This document shows positions 1-7,532 of a stretch of DNA of 16,503 nucleotides, piece by piece (the first letter of the stretch is position 1; every line of letters starts with the position of its first letter). The translations under genes and the position numbers were made by a program. The notes under the pieces were generated by a model. The model was not told where the DNA came from, made no database searches, and worked only from the letters and a program-made list of their open reading frames with translations. The stretch lies in the NCBI GenBank assembly GCA_030066455.1, contig JASJBQ010000098.1, positions 1-16,503 of the forward strand, written 5' to 3'. This stretch comes from Desulfobacterales bacterium. Its GTDB lineage: Bacteria > Desulfobacterota > Desulfobacteria > Desulfobacterales > UBA5852.

Positions 1-279
1 ATAGACATGGCCCGAATAGACGGTGCCGAAATGGGCCTTGCCGCTGTTGACCTTGCGCAGGTTCTCGGTGGAGCCGCCCGAGGACTGGACCTTGATGTTG
101 TAGTCCATGGCCTTGACGGGTTTGTAGGTGGCGACGGATTGGGCCACGACCTGGAAGGTGCCGCCCGCCGGGCCGCCGGCGAAAATGATCAGCTTTTTGG
201 CGTATACAGGGCCGGTGAAGGCCATCGCAATGATCAGGGCGATGCTCAGCGCCAGAATGACGGGAAAAGATTTCTTCAT
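1..279 (-). CDS. TAXI family TRAP transporter solute-binding subunit (N-terminal part)
   Basis: Only the first 93 residues are in the window; the gene continues past the left edge. Residues 1-27 form a clear signal peptide (MKK, a hydrophobic core, and cleavage after VYA). The mature protein begins KKLIIFAGGPAGGTFQ and continues with SGGSTENLRKVNSGKAHFG. The glycine-rich start and the SGGSxENL block are typical of the TAXI (TRAP-associated extracytoplasmic immunogenic) binding-protein family. This periplasmic protein would bind a small organic solute and pass it to a DctQM-type membrane permease fusion, presumably encoded further left. The start is supported by an AGGAGG ribosome site 6 nt upstream. 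It lies 352 bp downstream of a two-component pair on the same strand, which may regulate it (inference). The substrate cannot be read from this fragment. Confidence 0.9.
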   Translation of the reverse strand, partial: MKKSFPVILALSIALIIAMAFTGPVYAKKLIIFAGGPAGGTFQVVAQSVATYKPVKAMDYNIKVQSSGGSTENLRKVNSGKAHFGTVYSGHVY

Positions 280-631
280 GAAAAGCCTCCTTTTAAATGA
301 CAGGTTAATGGAACTGCACGCCGGAATGTCCTCCCGCCGCAACCGGTGGCCATGAGCAGGGCGTGCTGTTCGTCGGGTGGCGGTGACGAACCGAAGGGCA
401 GGCGCCCCGAGCGCCGGTTGCGGCACTGTCAGCCATAGCCAATCGAAGGGAAGGGGTCAATCAGGCGATTTCGGATTTTCGTGTCAGGATTTTTCTTACA
501 AATTCAGGACGGCGGTGGTGCCGGCGCCTCGGCCGCGAGGCGAATCGCCGGATGCCGGGCCGTGGCGTGTCCGTGGCGCGGGAGCCGCATTTGACATCCT
601 GCCAATACCTTGATTCCAAACCGCCGCGGCA
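280..631 (-). other. Intergenic region upstream of the TAXI gene
   Basis: This 352-bp stretch lies between the response-regulator stop and the TAXI start. I find no convincing gene: the short open frames have no Shine-Dalgarno and no recognisable product. Read on the minus strand it holds an imperfect inverted repeat (482-500), a candidate promoter (432-460) and the AGGAGG site before the TAXI start (285-290). No intrinsic terminator with a U tract follows the response regulator, so partial read-through into the transporter is possible. Confidence 0.6.
432..460 (-). promoter_or_regulatory. Candidate sigma70-type promoter for the TAXI gene
   Basis: On the minus strand, TTGACC (five of six matches to the -35 consensus) is followed after exactly 17 bp by TATGGC (three of six at -10). 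This would start transcription near 425 and leave a leader of about 146 nt before the TAXI start. The weak -10 box fits a promoter that needs an activator. An inverted repeat centred about 65 bp upstream of the predicted start is a possible activator site. This is a by-eye call; such matches also arise by chance. Confidence 0.35.
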
Positions 632-1270
632 TCAGGAATCGATCAATTTGTTCTGGATGGCGAATCGAACCAGCTCGGCATTGTTGCGCAGGTCGAGCTT
701 TTTGAGGAGGCGGGCGCGGTAGGTGTCGACGGTTTTGATGCTGATGTTATAGGCGTTGGCGATCTCGCGGCTGGTGTGGCCCATGCCCAGGCGGCGCAAC
801 ACCTGCAGTTCACGCATCGAAAGGGAGTCGAGCGGTGTTTTGGCCTTGGCCCCCTTGGCGATGCGCAGGGCCAGTGCCTCGGTGGCCTCGTCGGTAATGT
901 AGCGATGGCCGTCGTGGATGCGGCGGATGGCGGTCACCAGCTGTTCCGGGGCGGACTGCTTGGTGAGATACCCCATGGCCCCGGCTTCGATGGCCCTGAC
1001 GATATACTGGGCCTCCTCGTGCATGGTCAGGATCAATACCGGCAGCCTGGGATTTGATTCCCTGAGGCGGCTGACCACCTCCAGGCCGTCCAGACCGGGC
1101 ATGGAAATATCCACCACGGCCACGTCCGGTCGGCTGGCGGCCACCTTGTGGATGGCTTCCAGCCCGTCGGAGGCTTCGGCCACCACCGTCATGGCGCCGT
1201 CTTCTTCGACGATGCGCCGCAAGCCGTCGCGCACGATGCTGTGGTCGTCCGCCAGCAGAATCCGGATCAT
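632..1270 (-). CDS. NarL/FixJ-family (LuxR-type) response regulator
   Basis: A 212-residue two-domain regulator. The receiver domain (about 2-118) has the acidic pair D8/D9, phospho-acceptor D54 in VVDISMP, T82, Y101 and K104 in GYLTK. The C-terminal LuxR-type helix-turn-helix (about 147-208) contains LSMRELQVLRRLGMG, SREIANAYNISIKTVDTYRARLLKKL and a conserved C-terminal helix. The ATG at 1270 is preferred because MIRILLADDH is the usual receiver N-terminus and it overlaps the kinase stop as ATGA, implying translational coupling. A longer open frame extends upstream but only as a shadow inside the kinase gene. It presumably receives phosphate from the adjacent kinase and binds DNA as a dimer. 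The likely target is its own locus or the neighbouring TAXI transporter (inference from position). Confidence 0.95.
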   Translation of the reverse strand: MIRILLADDHSIVRDGLRRIVEEDGAMTVVAEASDGLEAIHKVAASRPDVAVVDISMPGLDGLEVVSRLRESNPRLPVLILTMHEEAQYIVRAIEAGAMGYLTKQSAPEQLVTAIRRIHDGHRYITDEATEALALRIAKGAKAKTPLDSLSMRELQVLRRLGMGHTSREIANAYNISIKTVDTYRARLLKKLDLRNNAELVRFAIQNKLIDS

Positions 1271-3738
1271 GCGATTCTCCCCGGTTGATCGGCAATCAGG
1301 ACCTGGAAGCGCACCTGCGTTCCCTTGCCCGGCGTGGAGCGGACGTCGAGTTCGCCGCCCACCAGGTTGGCCCGCTCCTTCATGCCGGCCACGCCCAGAC
1401 CCTCGGACTCGGGCAGGCGGACGGGATCGAAGCCGGCGCCGTCGTCTCTGACCGTCAGACGGAGCTGTCGATCCCGGGCCGCCAGCTCGACCTCCGCTCG
1501 GCTGGCCTGCGCGTGGCGGGCCACATTGGTGAGCGCTTCCTGGGCGATGCGGTAGGCGGCGGTGGCAACGGCTTCGTCCAGGGCCGGAATGGGGCTGTGT
1601 TCGAAAACACATGTAATGTCGGTGCGTTTTTCATAATCGGCGGTGAACCACTCCAGGGCATCCACGAGTCCGAGGTCGTCCAGCACCCCCGGGCGCAGGC
1701 GAATGGCCATCCCGCGCACGTCGTCGATATTTTTATCGATCAGGCGGCACATGTCCTGGGCCCGGGACGCGGCCGCCGGATCCGCCGCCCGCAGACGGCG
1801 GGAGATCCAGACCGCATCCATGCGCAGGGCTGTCAGCACCTGGCCGAGCTCATCGTGGAGTTCGCGCGCGATGGCCGCCCGCTCCTTTTCCTGGCCGGCC
1901 ATGATGCTGGCCGAGAGCCGGCGCAGCTGGTTTTGGGCCTTTTTAACTTCGGTGATATCGGTGGATATTTCGCACACCCCGCCGGCTTCGCCGTCTTCTC
2001 CGTAAATGGGAAACTTGACCGAGAGGTAGTGGTGGGTCGTTCCGTCGGAGTGGGGCATCTGCTCCTCGAATTGGAACGAGTGCCGTTCACGCACCACCTT
2101 TAGATCGTTTTCCCGGAACTGGCGGGCCACCGCCGGTGGAAAAAGATCGGCGTCGGTCAGCCCGCGAACCTCGTCGTTCGATCGGTTCAGGATGGCCTCG
2201 AAGCAGGTGTTGATCAGGGTGTAGCGGCCGTCGCGGTCCTTGATCGAGACGACATCGGGGGTGTAGCGCAGGATGCCAGTGATTTCGCGCGTGCGCTCCT
2301 GGACCTGTTTTTCGAGCCCCCGGGTGTAGCGGCCCAGTTCCTCCTGGGCCAGCTGCAGCGCGCGTTCGGCCCGGTTGCGCGCGGTGACGTCGATCGAAAC
2401 GGCCAGCGACCGCACCGGCATGCCGCTCGCGTCGCGTTCGGCCACCGCCGAGAGCAGAACGTCGATCACTTCCCCGTTGGCCTTGCGGAACTGGTAGGGA
2501 ATATCCTGGCAGATGCCGGTGCGGAAAAAAGCGGGGATCACCGACCGTTCGGCGTAAAGACGCGAACTTTCGGTTAAAAAATCCGTCAGCTGGCGGCCGA
2601 TGACGTCATCACGGCGATACCCCAGCGCCTCGAGCCAGAAATCGCTGACGCTGATCAGTCGACCGTCACTGTCGATCGAATGCAGCATGGCCGGGGTGTG
2701 ATTGTAGAGGGAGCGGTAGCGGCCCTCGCTCTCGCCCAGCGCCTTTTGAATCTCCTTGCGCTTGACGATTTCCTGGCTGGCCTTCTGATAGAGAAATAAA
2801 ACCGAAAACCCGATCAGGATGCTGGCCGTGAAGACCACCGGTCCGGTGATGCGGATCAGCGGCTCGGACACCACCTTGGCGATGGCATCCAGGCTGCGCA
2901 GGTGGATGATGTTCCAGCCGGGGTAGTTTTCGACCTGGGTGCGGTTCATCAGGTAGCGTCGCCCATCCTGATCGATGACGTAGCGGTCGTCGCGCAGTCT
3001 CAGCCCGGTCCAGCGCCAGGGCCCCTCGCCGAACTGACGCGATCGGGCGATACTGGCGATCTCCTCCTGGGAAAGGTCCCAGAGCAGCTGGTAGCGCCAT
3101 TCCGTCCGGTTGGAAATGAAAATGACCCCCAGCGGATTGGTCACCAGAATGATGTCCTCGGGGCCGAGGCCGAGCTCTTCCTCCACCTGTTCGATGGAGG
3201 CCTTGACGACGACGACCCCGATGGGCACGGCGGGATTTTCCCCATACACCGGGCAACTGCTGTAAGCCCCCCGGATACCCGAAGTGGTGCCCAGCGCCAG
3301 GTAGGAAGCCGGACGGTTCTGCATGGCCCGGGTGAAATAGGGCCTGAAGTCGAAATTGTGCCCAACAAAGCTGTCCGCGGCGTCGCGGTTGCTCGATGCG
3401 ATGGTCCGCCCGGTGTGGTCCATGAGATAGCAGACATCGACCTTGAGGTGGCGCTGGAAGTGGTCGAGGACGCGGTTGGCCCGCGCGAGCGGTGCGGCGG
3501 CGGGGATTGCCAGCGCGTCGAGGATTTCGGGAACGCCGGCCAGAACGCGCGCCGGGCGGATGTTTTCGGAGATTTGCGCGTTGAGGTTGATGCGCAGCAT
3601 CTCCACCCGGATCTCGGCCTGCTGTTCGGCCTCCAACAGGGCCGACTCCTTGAGGTTGTGATAGTAGAGAAAGCCGCCGATCGAGGTCGATAAAAAGGTC
3701 AGCAACGATAAGACCATCAGGATGAGGCGTAATCGCAT
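1267..3738 (-). CDS. Membrane sensor histidine kinase (Cache-like sensor, two PAS, HisKA_3)
   Basis: An 823-residue kinase using the start at 3738. In order: a transmembrane helix (about 5-25), a periplasmic sensor of about 270 residues resembling double-Cache domains, a second helix (about 298-318), PAS domains near 337-455 and 486-598, a HisKA_3 dimerisation domain with phospho-acceptor H628 in ARELHDELGQ, and an HATPase. The HATPase shows an N box (QEALTNVARHA, about 733-743), a DDGAGF G1 box and a GLG G2 box. The NarX/DegS-type HisKA_3 class matches the LuxR-type regulator encoded immediately downstream. An ATG at 3753, five codons earlier, is also possible; 3738 is preferred because GGAGA sits 6 nt before it, whereas 3753 has no good ribosome site. 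The external ligand is unknown; a substrate of the adjacent TAXI transporter is a reasonable guess. Confidence 0.93.
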   Translation of the reverse strand: MRLRLILMVLSLLTFLSTSIGGFLYYHNLKESALLEAEQQAEIRVEMLRINLNAQISENIRPARVLAGVPEILDALAIPAAAPLARANRVLDHFQRHLKVDVCYLMDHTGRTIASSNRDAADSFVGHNFDFRPYFTRAMQNRPASYLALGTTSGIRGAYSSCPVYGENPAVPIGVVVVKASIEQVEEELGLGPEDIILVTNPLGVIFISNRTEWRYQLLWDLSQEEIASIARSRQFGEGPWRWTGLRLRDDRYVIDQDGRRYLMNRTQVENYPGWNIIHLRSLDAIAKVVSEPLIRITGPVVFTASILIGFSVLFLYQKASQEIVKRKEIQKALGESEGRYRSLYNHTPAMLHSIDSDGRLISVSDFWLEALGYRRDDVIGRQLTDFLTESSRLYAERSVIPAFFRTGICQDIPYQFRKANGEVIDVLLSAVAERDASGMPVRSLAVSIDVTARNRAERALQLAQEELGRYTRGLEKQVQERTREITGILRYTPDVVSIKDRDGRYTLINTCFEAILNRSNDEVRGLTDADLFPPAVARQFRENDLKVVRERHSFQFEEQMPHSDGTTHHYLSVKFPIYGEDGEAGGVCEISTDITEVKKAQNQLRRLSASIMAGQEKERAAIARELHDELGQVLTALRMDAVWISRRLRAADPAAASRAQDMCRLIDKNIDDVRGMAIRLRPGVLDDLGLVDALEWFTADYEKRTDITCVFEHSPIPALDEAVATAAYRIAQEALTNVARHAQASRAEVELAARDRQLRLTVRDDGAGFDPVRLPESEGLGVAGMKERANLVGGELDVRSTPGKGTQVRFQVLIADQPGRIA

Positions 3739-3834
3739 TCGGATTCTCCGCATGGCGGCCGACGCTTTTTCCGGGACGTGCGGGCCGCGAAAGCATGGGG
3801 GTCCGGGCCGCCTTCGGCTAGATGCAATAAGGGA

Positions 3835-4941
3835 CTAGTCGATGTCAACTTCCATTTGGTTGAGCGTCAGTGCCGCGTCGCCGCTGATACGCAGCCGGCC
3901 CAGATGGTAGGCGGCCTCGAGATCGAGCCGCTGGCGCCGCTGCGGGCCCGTCATCACCGAAATCCGGCGCGGGTTCACCCGCAGGGCGACGCGGGCGCCG
4001 CGGGCCGGCGCCGCCCCGTCCAGCGCGGCAGCGGCCATGCGGCGGAAGACGTGCCCCACGACCCGCTCCCCGAAGGCCGGATGATGCGGCCCGGCCAGAA
4101 CCCGGGTGTCGTCGGAAAGCCCGGGACCGTCCTGAAGCCCCATGCGAACGACGCGGATGCCGGCCGCGGTCAGCATCAGCCAGATCCGGGCCACGAGATC
4201 GATGCTGGCTTCAACGGTCGGCGGACGATAGCGGCCGGCCGTATAGTCCGCGGCCAGCGGGCTGCCCGCCAGCACCAGCGTGGGGTAGATCCTCACGAAC
4301 GCCGGCTGCATGGCGATTAGCGCCTCGGTCGTGGCGAGGGCCTTTTCACGGGTGTCCCCCGGAAGGCCCGTCATGATCTGCAGGCCGATTTCATAATCGG
4401 CGTGCCTGAGCTGGTCCACCGCCCTTGACGTGTCCTCGGCCCGGTGGCCCCGTCGCGATTGGGCCAGCACATGATCGTCCATGGACTGGACGCCGATTTC
4501 GACGGTGCGGACGGGATCGTTCCGGATGCGTGCCAGGCTTGCGGCCGATACCGTGTCCGGCCGGGTCGAAAACCGCAGGCTGTCGACGACCCCCCGCCGC
4601 ACATAGGCTTTCGCCCAGTCCAGGTACCGGCGGATACGCTCCGGGGAGAGCCCCAGGAAGTTGCCGCCGTAGAAGGCGAGCTGGGCGGGACCGTGCCCAG
4701 CGTGCCGGTAGGCCAGGAACCGGGCGGTGGTCGTATCGAAGGCGGCCCGGCGTCCCCCGCCGTCAGGGGCCTCCGTGACGATGTGCTGATTGCAGAAGGC
4801 GCACTGATGCGGGCAGCCGTCCTGCGGGATGAATAGGGGGATCACGAAAGGGCGCTTGCCGGCCGGTGGCGAAGCGGTCTGGTCGGTGAAGCTGACCCGG
4901 GCGCCCTGCGGCCGGCGGCGAACGTGCAGGAGATCGATCAC
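3835..4941 (-). CDS. Radical SAM protein, Elp3-like subfamily
   Basis: A 368-residue protein starting at GTG. The iron-sulfur motif C43-x3-C47-x2-C50 (CPHQCAFCNQ) follows a hydrophobic strand (FVIPLFIPQDG). AFYGGNFLGL near 89-98 is the strand-2 glycine motif, and VEIGVQSMDD and LQIMTGLPGDT match the SAM-binding strands of the Elp3/oxygen-independent coproporphyrinogen oxidase-like group. There is no C-terminal GNAT acetyltransferase domain, so it is not a complete Elp3 and the reaction is unknown. It begins 6 bp after the rnc stop. No ATG occurs near the N-terminus and the Shine-Dalgarno is weak, consistent with coupling to rnc. Elp3-like radical SAM genes of this size are also known beside rnc in clostridia (recalled, not searched), suggesting an RNA-related role. 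Confidence 0.88.
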   Translation of the reverse strand: MIDLLHVRRRPQGARVSFTDQTASPPAGKRPFVIPLFIPQDGCPHQCAFCNQHIVTEAPDGGGRRAAFDTTTARFLAYRHAGHGPAQLAFYGGNFLGLSPERIRRYLDWAKAYVRRGVVDSLRFSTRPDTVSAASLARIRNDPVRTVEIGVQSMDDHVLAQSRRGHRAEDTSRAVDQLRHADYEIGLQIMTGLPGDTREKALATTEALIAMQPAFVRIYPTLVLAGSPLAADYTAGRYRPPTVEASIDLVARIWLMLTAAGIRVVRMGLQDGPGLSDDTRVLAGPHHPAFGERVVGHVFRRMAAAALDGAAPARGARVALRVNPRRISVMTGPQRRQRLDLEAAYHLGRLRISGDAALTLNQMEVDID

Positions 4942-4947
4942 GGCCGC

Positions 4948-5643
4948 TCAGGTCGTGCCGGCCAGGGCCTGAAGCGCCTGCCGCGCGGCGTCCTGTTCGG
5001 CCGTTTTCTTACTGCGCCCGGTGCCGTGCACACACGATCGCTGAAGCAAGAGCTCGACCTTGAAGACCTTGTCATGGTCCGGTCCCCGGGCATCCACGAC
5101 GCGATAGACGGGCATGGTCTGCAGGTGGTTCTGGGCGTATTCCTGCAGGCGGCTTTTGTAATCGGTATCCGCCACCGCGGTGCCGGCGTCCTCGAACTGG
5201 AAGGCCAGCCGCGAGGCGATGACGTCAAAGGCGGCCTGATAGCCGCCGTCGAGATAAACGGCCGCCAGCACGGCTTCAAGGGTGTCCGCCAGAATGGAGG
5301 GTTTTTTACGGCCGCCGGTCTGGATCTCCCCCCGGCCCAGTTTGACAAACCGGCCCAGCTCGATCGTGCGGGCCACTTCCGCCAGCCGGACCTCGCTGAC
5401 CAACTGGGCCCGGGTGCGCGAGAGGGCGCCCTCGTTCATCTCGGGGTGCCGCTGCATGAGCACGTGGCCCACGACGAGGTTCAGGACGGCATCACCCAGA
5501 AATTCCAGGGTTTCGTTGTCGCGCAGGTCGCTCTGGGGGCTTTCGTTCACAAAGGAGCGGTGCTGGAGGGCTTCCCGCAGATGGTGCGGGTTCCTGAACC
5601 TGTAGTCGAGGGCCTTCTGAAGGGCATCAAGCTCGTGGGGCAT
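4948..5643 (-). CDS. rnc: Ribonuclease III
   Basis: A 231-residue enzyme close to the family norm (E. coli 226). The catalytic domain carries the signature NETLEFLGDAVLNLVV with E44, E47 and D51. A second acidic cluster, D120 and E123, sits in ADTLEAVLAAVYLDGG. A double-stranded RNA-binding domain spans about 161-228 (DYKSRLQEYAQ to SKKTAEQDAARQAL). It cleaves double-stranded RNA in rRNA precursors and structured mRNAs. All metal-binding residues are present, so it should be active. The ATG start is preceded by AGAGG at about 7-8 nt. It sits 30 bp after the PHP gene and 6 bp before the radical SAM gene, within one apparent transcription unit. Confidence 0.97.
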   Translation of the reverse strand: MPHELDALQKALDYRFRNPHHLREALQHRSFVNESPQSDLRDNETLEFLGDAVLNLVVGHVLMQRHPEMNEGALSRTRAQLVSEVRLAEVARTIELGRFVKLGRGEIQTGGRKKPSILADTLEAVLAAVYLDGGYQAAFDVIASRLAFQFEDAGTAVADTDYKSRLQEYAQNHLQTMPVYRVVDARGPDHDKVFKVELLLQRSCVHGTGRSKKTAEQDAARQALQALAGTT

Positions 5644-5673
5644 ACGCAGGCCTCTGTCGCGCGGATCGGGCTG

Positions 5674-6561
5674 TCAGGCGCGCACCCGGTCCGTCTGGGG
5701 CGCGACCGACAGGCGCGACTTTAGATCGGTGAAGCATTGATAGGGCACGCGGAAACGGCCGTCGCCGACCCCCATTTCGACGCCGGGTGTGACGGCCCCG
5801 TGGAAATCCGTTCCACCGGTGGCCGCCAGATCCAAACCCGCCGCCCAGGCCAGATAGGTCCGGGTCTGCGCGGGCGTGTGGCCCGGGTAATAAGCCTCGA
5901 TTCCCATCAATCCGCAGGCCTTCAGCTGTTTGACCAGGTCTTCCCGCCGCCAGTCGCCCTCGGGCGCGATCAACGCGGGGTGGGCCAGCACCGGTGCGCC
6001 GCCGGCGCCGCGAATCAGTTGGATCGCCGCTTCACAGCCAATGCGGTACTTGTCGGCATAGGCGGGTCGGCCGTGGCCCAGAAAGCGCGCGAACGCTTCG
6101 TCGATCGTGGTGACAACCCCGTTGCGGACGAGCCAGTCGGCAATGTGGGGCCTTCCGATCTGGCCGTCCGATGTCTGGGCCTTCAGAGCGGCCATTGAGA
6201 TGTCGATGCCGAGACGGTTGAGTTTGGTGATGATGCGGGGGTTGCGGTCCTCGCGGGCGTTCTGCAGCCGTTTGAGGGCATCCTGCAAATCCGCATCGTC
6301 GGGGTCAACGCCGTAACCCAGCAGGTGCAGGCTGCCCTGGCAGGGAAAAGCGTCCAGGGATGCCGTGCTGATTTCAACGCCGGTGAGGAATTGAAGATCG
6401 GGGGGAAGACCGGTGGTCATGACCGTATGGACACCGGCCAGCGTATCATGATCCGTAATGGCGATGGCCGCAAGCCCGCACCGGCGGGCATGGGCGACAA
6501 TCTCGGTCGGCGTCAGCGAACCGTCGGAGGCCGTGGAGTGAATATGAAGATCGATATTCAC
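5674..6561 (-). CDS. PHP-domain phosphoesterase (RNase AM / nucleoside bisphosphate phosphatase-like)
   Basis: A 295-residue protein with the full PHP metal-ligand set: H6 and H8 in DLHIHSTASDG, D13, D37 and H38 in ITDHDT, E63 in GVEIS, H79, H194 in LAHPAL, and D252 and H254 in GGTDFHG. The insert with GRPHIADWLV is typical of the YciV/TrpH group, which includes 3',5'-nucleotide bisphosphate phosphatases and the 5'-3' exonuclease RNase AM of E. coli. Cotranscription with rnc supports an RNA or nucleotide turnover role (inference). The GTG at 6561 is chosen because family members begin right at the strand leading into HxH. A TTG at 6579, inside the end of dksA, is the alternative. Confidence 0.9.
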   Translation of the reverse strand: MNIDLHIHSTASDGSLTPTEIVAHARRCGLAAIAITDHDTLAGVHTVMTTGLPPDLQFLTGVEISTASLDAFPCQGSLHLLGYGVDPDDADLQDALKRLQNAREDRNPRIITKLNRLGIDISMAALKAQTSDGQIGRPHIADWLVRNGVVTTIDEAFARFLGHGRPAYADKYRIGCEAAIQLIRGAGGAPVLAHPALIAPEGDWRREDLVKQLKACGLMGIEAYYPGHTPAQTRTYLAWAAGLDLAATGGTDFHGAVTPGVEMGVGDGRFRVPYQCFTDLKSRLSVAPQTDRVRA

Positions 6562-6568
6562 ATTGGGC

Positions 6569-6931
6569 CTACAACCCAAGCGCTTTTTCCTGGGCCTCTT
6601 CCCTGGTCTTGCATTCGATGCATTGGGTCGTGACAGGACGTGCTTTTAGCCGCGCTATCGAGATGTCTTCGCCGCAGGCCTCGCAGATACCGAACGTGCC
6701 GTTATCGATCCGGTCCAGCGCTTTTTTGATTTTTTTGATCAGCTTGTGCTCGCGGTCGCGGATGCGCAGCATGAAGTTGCGGTCCGCTTCGAGAGAGGCC
6801 CGATCGGTGGGGTCGGGAAAATTCTCTTTCTGCGCCGTCATGCCGGATACGGTGCTATCCGCCTGGCTCAACAGTTCCTCCAGGCGATCGTTCAGTCGAT
6901 TGCGGAAATAGTCGATGTCTTTCTTTTTCAT
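6569..6931 (-). CDS. dksA: DksA/TraR-family RNA polymerase-binding regulator (short DksA)
   Basis: A 120-residue protein, shorter than E. coli DksA (151). It has a coiled-coil hairpin whose tip carries the DxxDxA motif (D40-P-T-D43-R-A45), which in DksA reaches into the polymerase secondary channel. It also has a four-cysteine zinc finger, C83-x2-C86-x17-C104-x2-C107. It should act with ppGpp on rRNA and stress-responsive promoters. The ATG at 6931 is preferred because AAGG lies 7 nt upstream and MKKKDIDYF is a natural start. An open frame running upstream adds 40 residues with no DksA character. It is the first gene of the minus-strand run dksA-PHP-rnc-radical SAM. Its last codons overlap a possible early start of the PHP gene, suggesting coupled translation. 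Confidence 0.93.
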   Translation of the reverse strand: MKKKDIDYFRNRLNDRLEELLSQADSTVSGMTAQKENFPDPTDRASLEADRNFMLRIRDREHKLIKKIKKALDRIDNGTFGICEACGEDISIARLKARPVTTQCIECKTREEAQEKALGL

Positions 6932-6965
6932 AAGCGTGCCTTCTGATTCCCTGTATTTAAGCCCC

Positions 6966-6994
6966 ATCTTAGAAAAAAGAAGCGAATAACACAA
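6966..6994 (-). promoter_or_regulatory. Candidate dksA promoter
   Basis: On the minus strand TTGTGT and TAAGAT are separated by exactly 17 bp, with a T-rich spacer. The -35 matches three of six and the -10 four of six consensus bases. Transcription would begin near 6959, about 28 nt before the dksA start. A TTTACA box slightly upstream is a competing -35. This is a weak by-eye prediction. Confidence 0.3.
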
Positions 6995-7206
6995 CCGATT
7001 TGGCTTGTAAAGCCATAAAGCAAGGCAATTAAAGGGCAACCGCCGGTCCAATGAAGCATCTTCGAGGCCGTGATGTATTCGGTTTGCCTGGTAAACCGTG
7101 AATGATGGCCGCCGGCATGATGCGTTTCTACTACTTTATAAGTACTAAAATAAGCACGAACTCGCGTTTAACCAGCCGTGGGTTCGGGCGTGACCCCGAT
7201 GGCCCA

Positions 7207-7233
7207 TTGTCTTTTCACCGGCGCTGTTATATG
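7207..7233 (+). promoter_or_regulatory. Candidate promoter for the riboswitch-cobT transcript
   Basis: TTGTCT (7207-7212) and TATATG (7228-7233) lie just upstream of the riboswitch aptamer, at the position expected for its promoter. Spacing is only 15 bp, shorter than the optimal 17, so the call is tentative. The predicted start near 7240 leaves the whole aptamer in the transcript. Confidence 0.3.
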
Positions 7234-7247
7234 GAAACTCGCAGTTG

Positions 7248-7466
7248 CCGTGGTTGCCTGCTGCCGGGCGCGATGCGCCGGTGGCGGGCTGAAAAGGGAA
7301 TACGGTGAAATTCCGTAGCGTTGGACCGGCGCTGTGAGCAGGGACCGACGCCGCAGGAGAGCCCCCCGTAAATAGGAATCAGGGGGCCTTGGCCACTGCC
7401 CGGTTCAGGGTGGGAAGGCGCGGTGGAGGGGATGATCTGCAAGCCAGAAGACCTGCCCGGCAGCTT
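7248..7466 (+). promoter_or_regulatory. Cobalamin (B12) riboswitch aptamer
   Basis: All the hallmark blocks occur in order. The closing stem P1 pairs GCTGCCGGG (7260-7268) perfectly with CCCGGCAGC (7456-7464). The core has AAAAGGGAA (7292-7300) and GGTGAAATTCC (7304-7314). GGCCACTG (7391-7398) and GGGAAGGCG (7412-7420) flank the L5 arm. The B12 box AAGCCAGAAGACCTGCC (about 7441-7457) ends the aptamer. In known cases adenosylcobalamin or methylcobalamin binding lowers expression of downstream B12 synthesis or uptake genes. The gene that follows is cobT, a B12 assembly gene, which fits exactly. The 5' limit is approximate. Confidence 0.95.
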
Positions 7467-7485
7467 GTATCAGGAAGGATGGTGT

Positions 7486-7532
7486 CCGCTGAATTCCGTG
7501 TGTCGCGCCCCGGCGCGGGATGCGGTTTTTTT
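7486..7532 (+). terminator. Intrinsic terminator in the riboswitch expression platform
   Basis: Immediately after the aptamer, the strand folds with outer CCGC/GCGG, middle TCC/GGA and inner CGCGCC/GGCGCG pairings, with an asymmetric bulge on the 5' side. Seven Ts (7526-7532) follow. A terminator 60 nt before the cobT ribosome site implies that B12 binding ends transcription early rather than blocking translation. Which aptamer segment competes with the terminator is not obvious. Confidence 0.7.

Noticed and set aside
600..625. Sigma54-like TTGGCA element on the minus strand
   Set aside because: The spacing from GG to the nearest GC is wrong for a -24/-12 promoter.
618..641. GATTCC/GGAATC hairpin at the end of the response regulator as a terminator
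   Set aside because: The stem is only 6 bp with a 17-nt loop, and no T tract follows on the minus strand.
1271..1612. Upstream extension of the response regulator by 114 codons
   Set aside because: The extension lies wholly within the kinase HATPase gene and encodes low-complexity sequence. The receiver domain begins naturally at the ATG at 1270.
1285..2103. A 272-codon plus-strand frame inside the histidine kinase
   Set aside because: It is antisense to the HisKA/HATPase region, whose motifs are intact on the minus strand, and it has no recognisable domain or ribosome site.
2666..3796. A 376-codon minus-strand frame overlapping the kinase N-terminus
   Set aside because: Same strand as the kinase but another frame. 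The translation is low-complexity Arg/Pro/Gly, while the kinase frame shows transmembrane helices, a sensor and PAS domains.
7165..7200. GGGTTCGGGCGTGACCCC, resembling a tRNA T arm
   Set aside because: No acceptor stem, anticodon arm or D arm can be formed around it.
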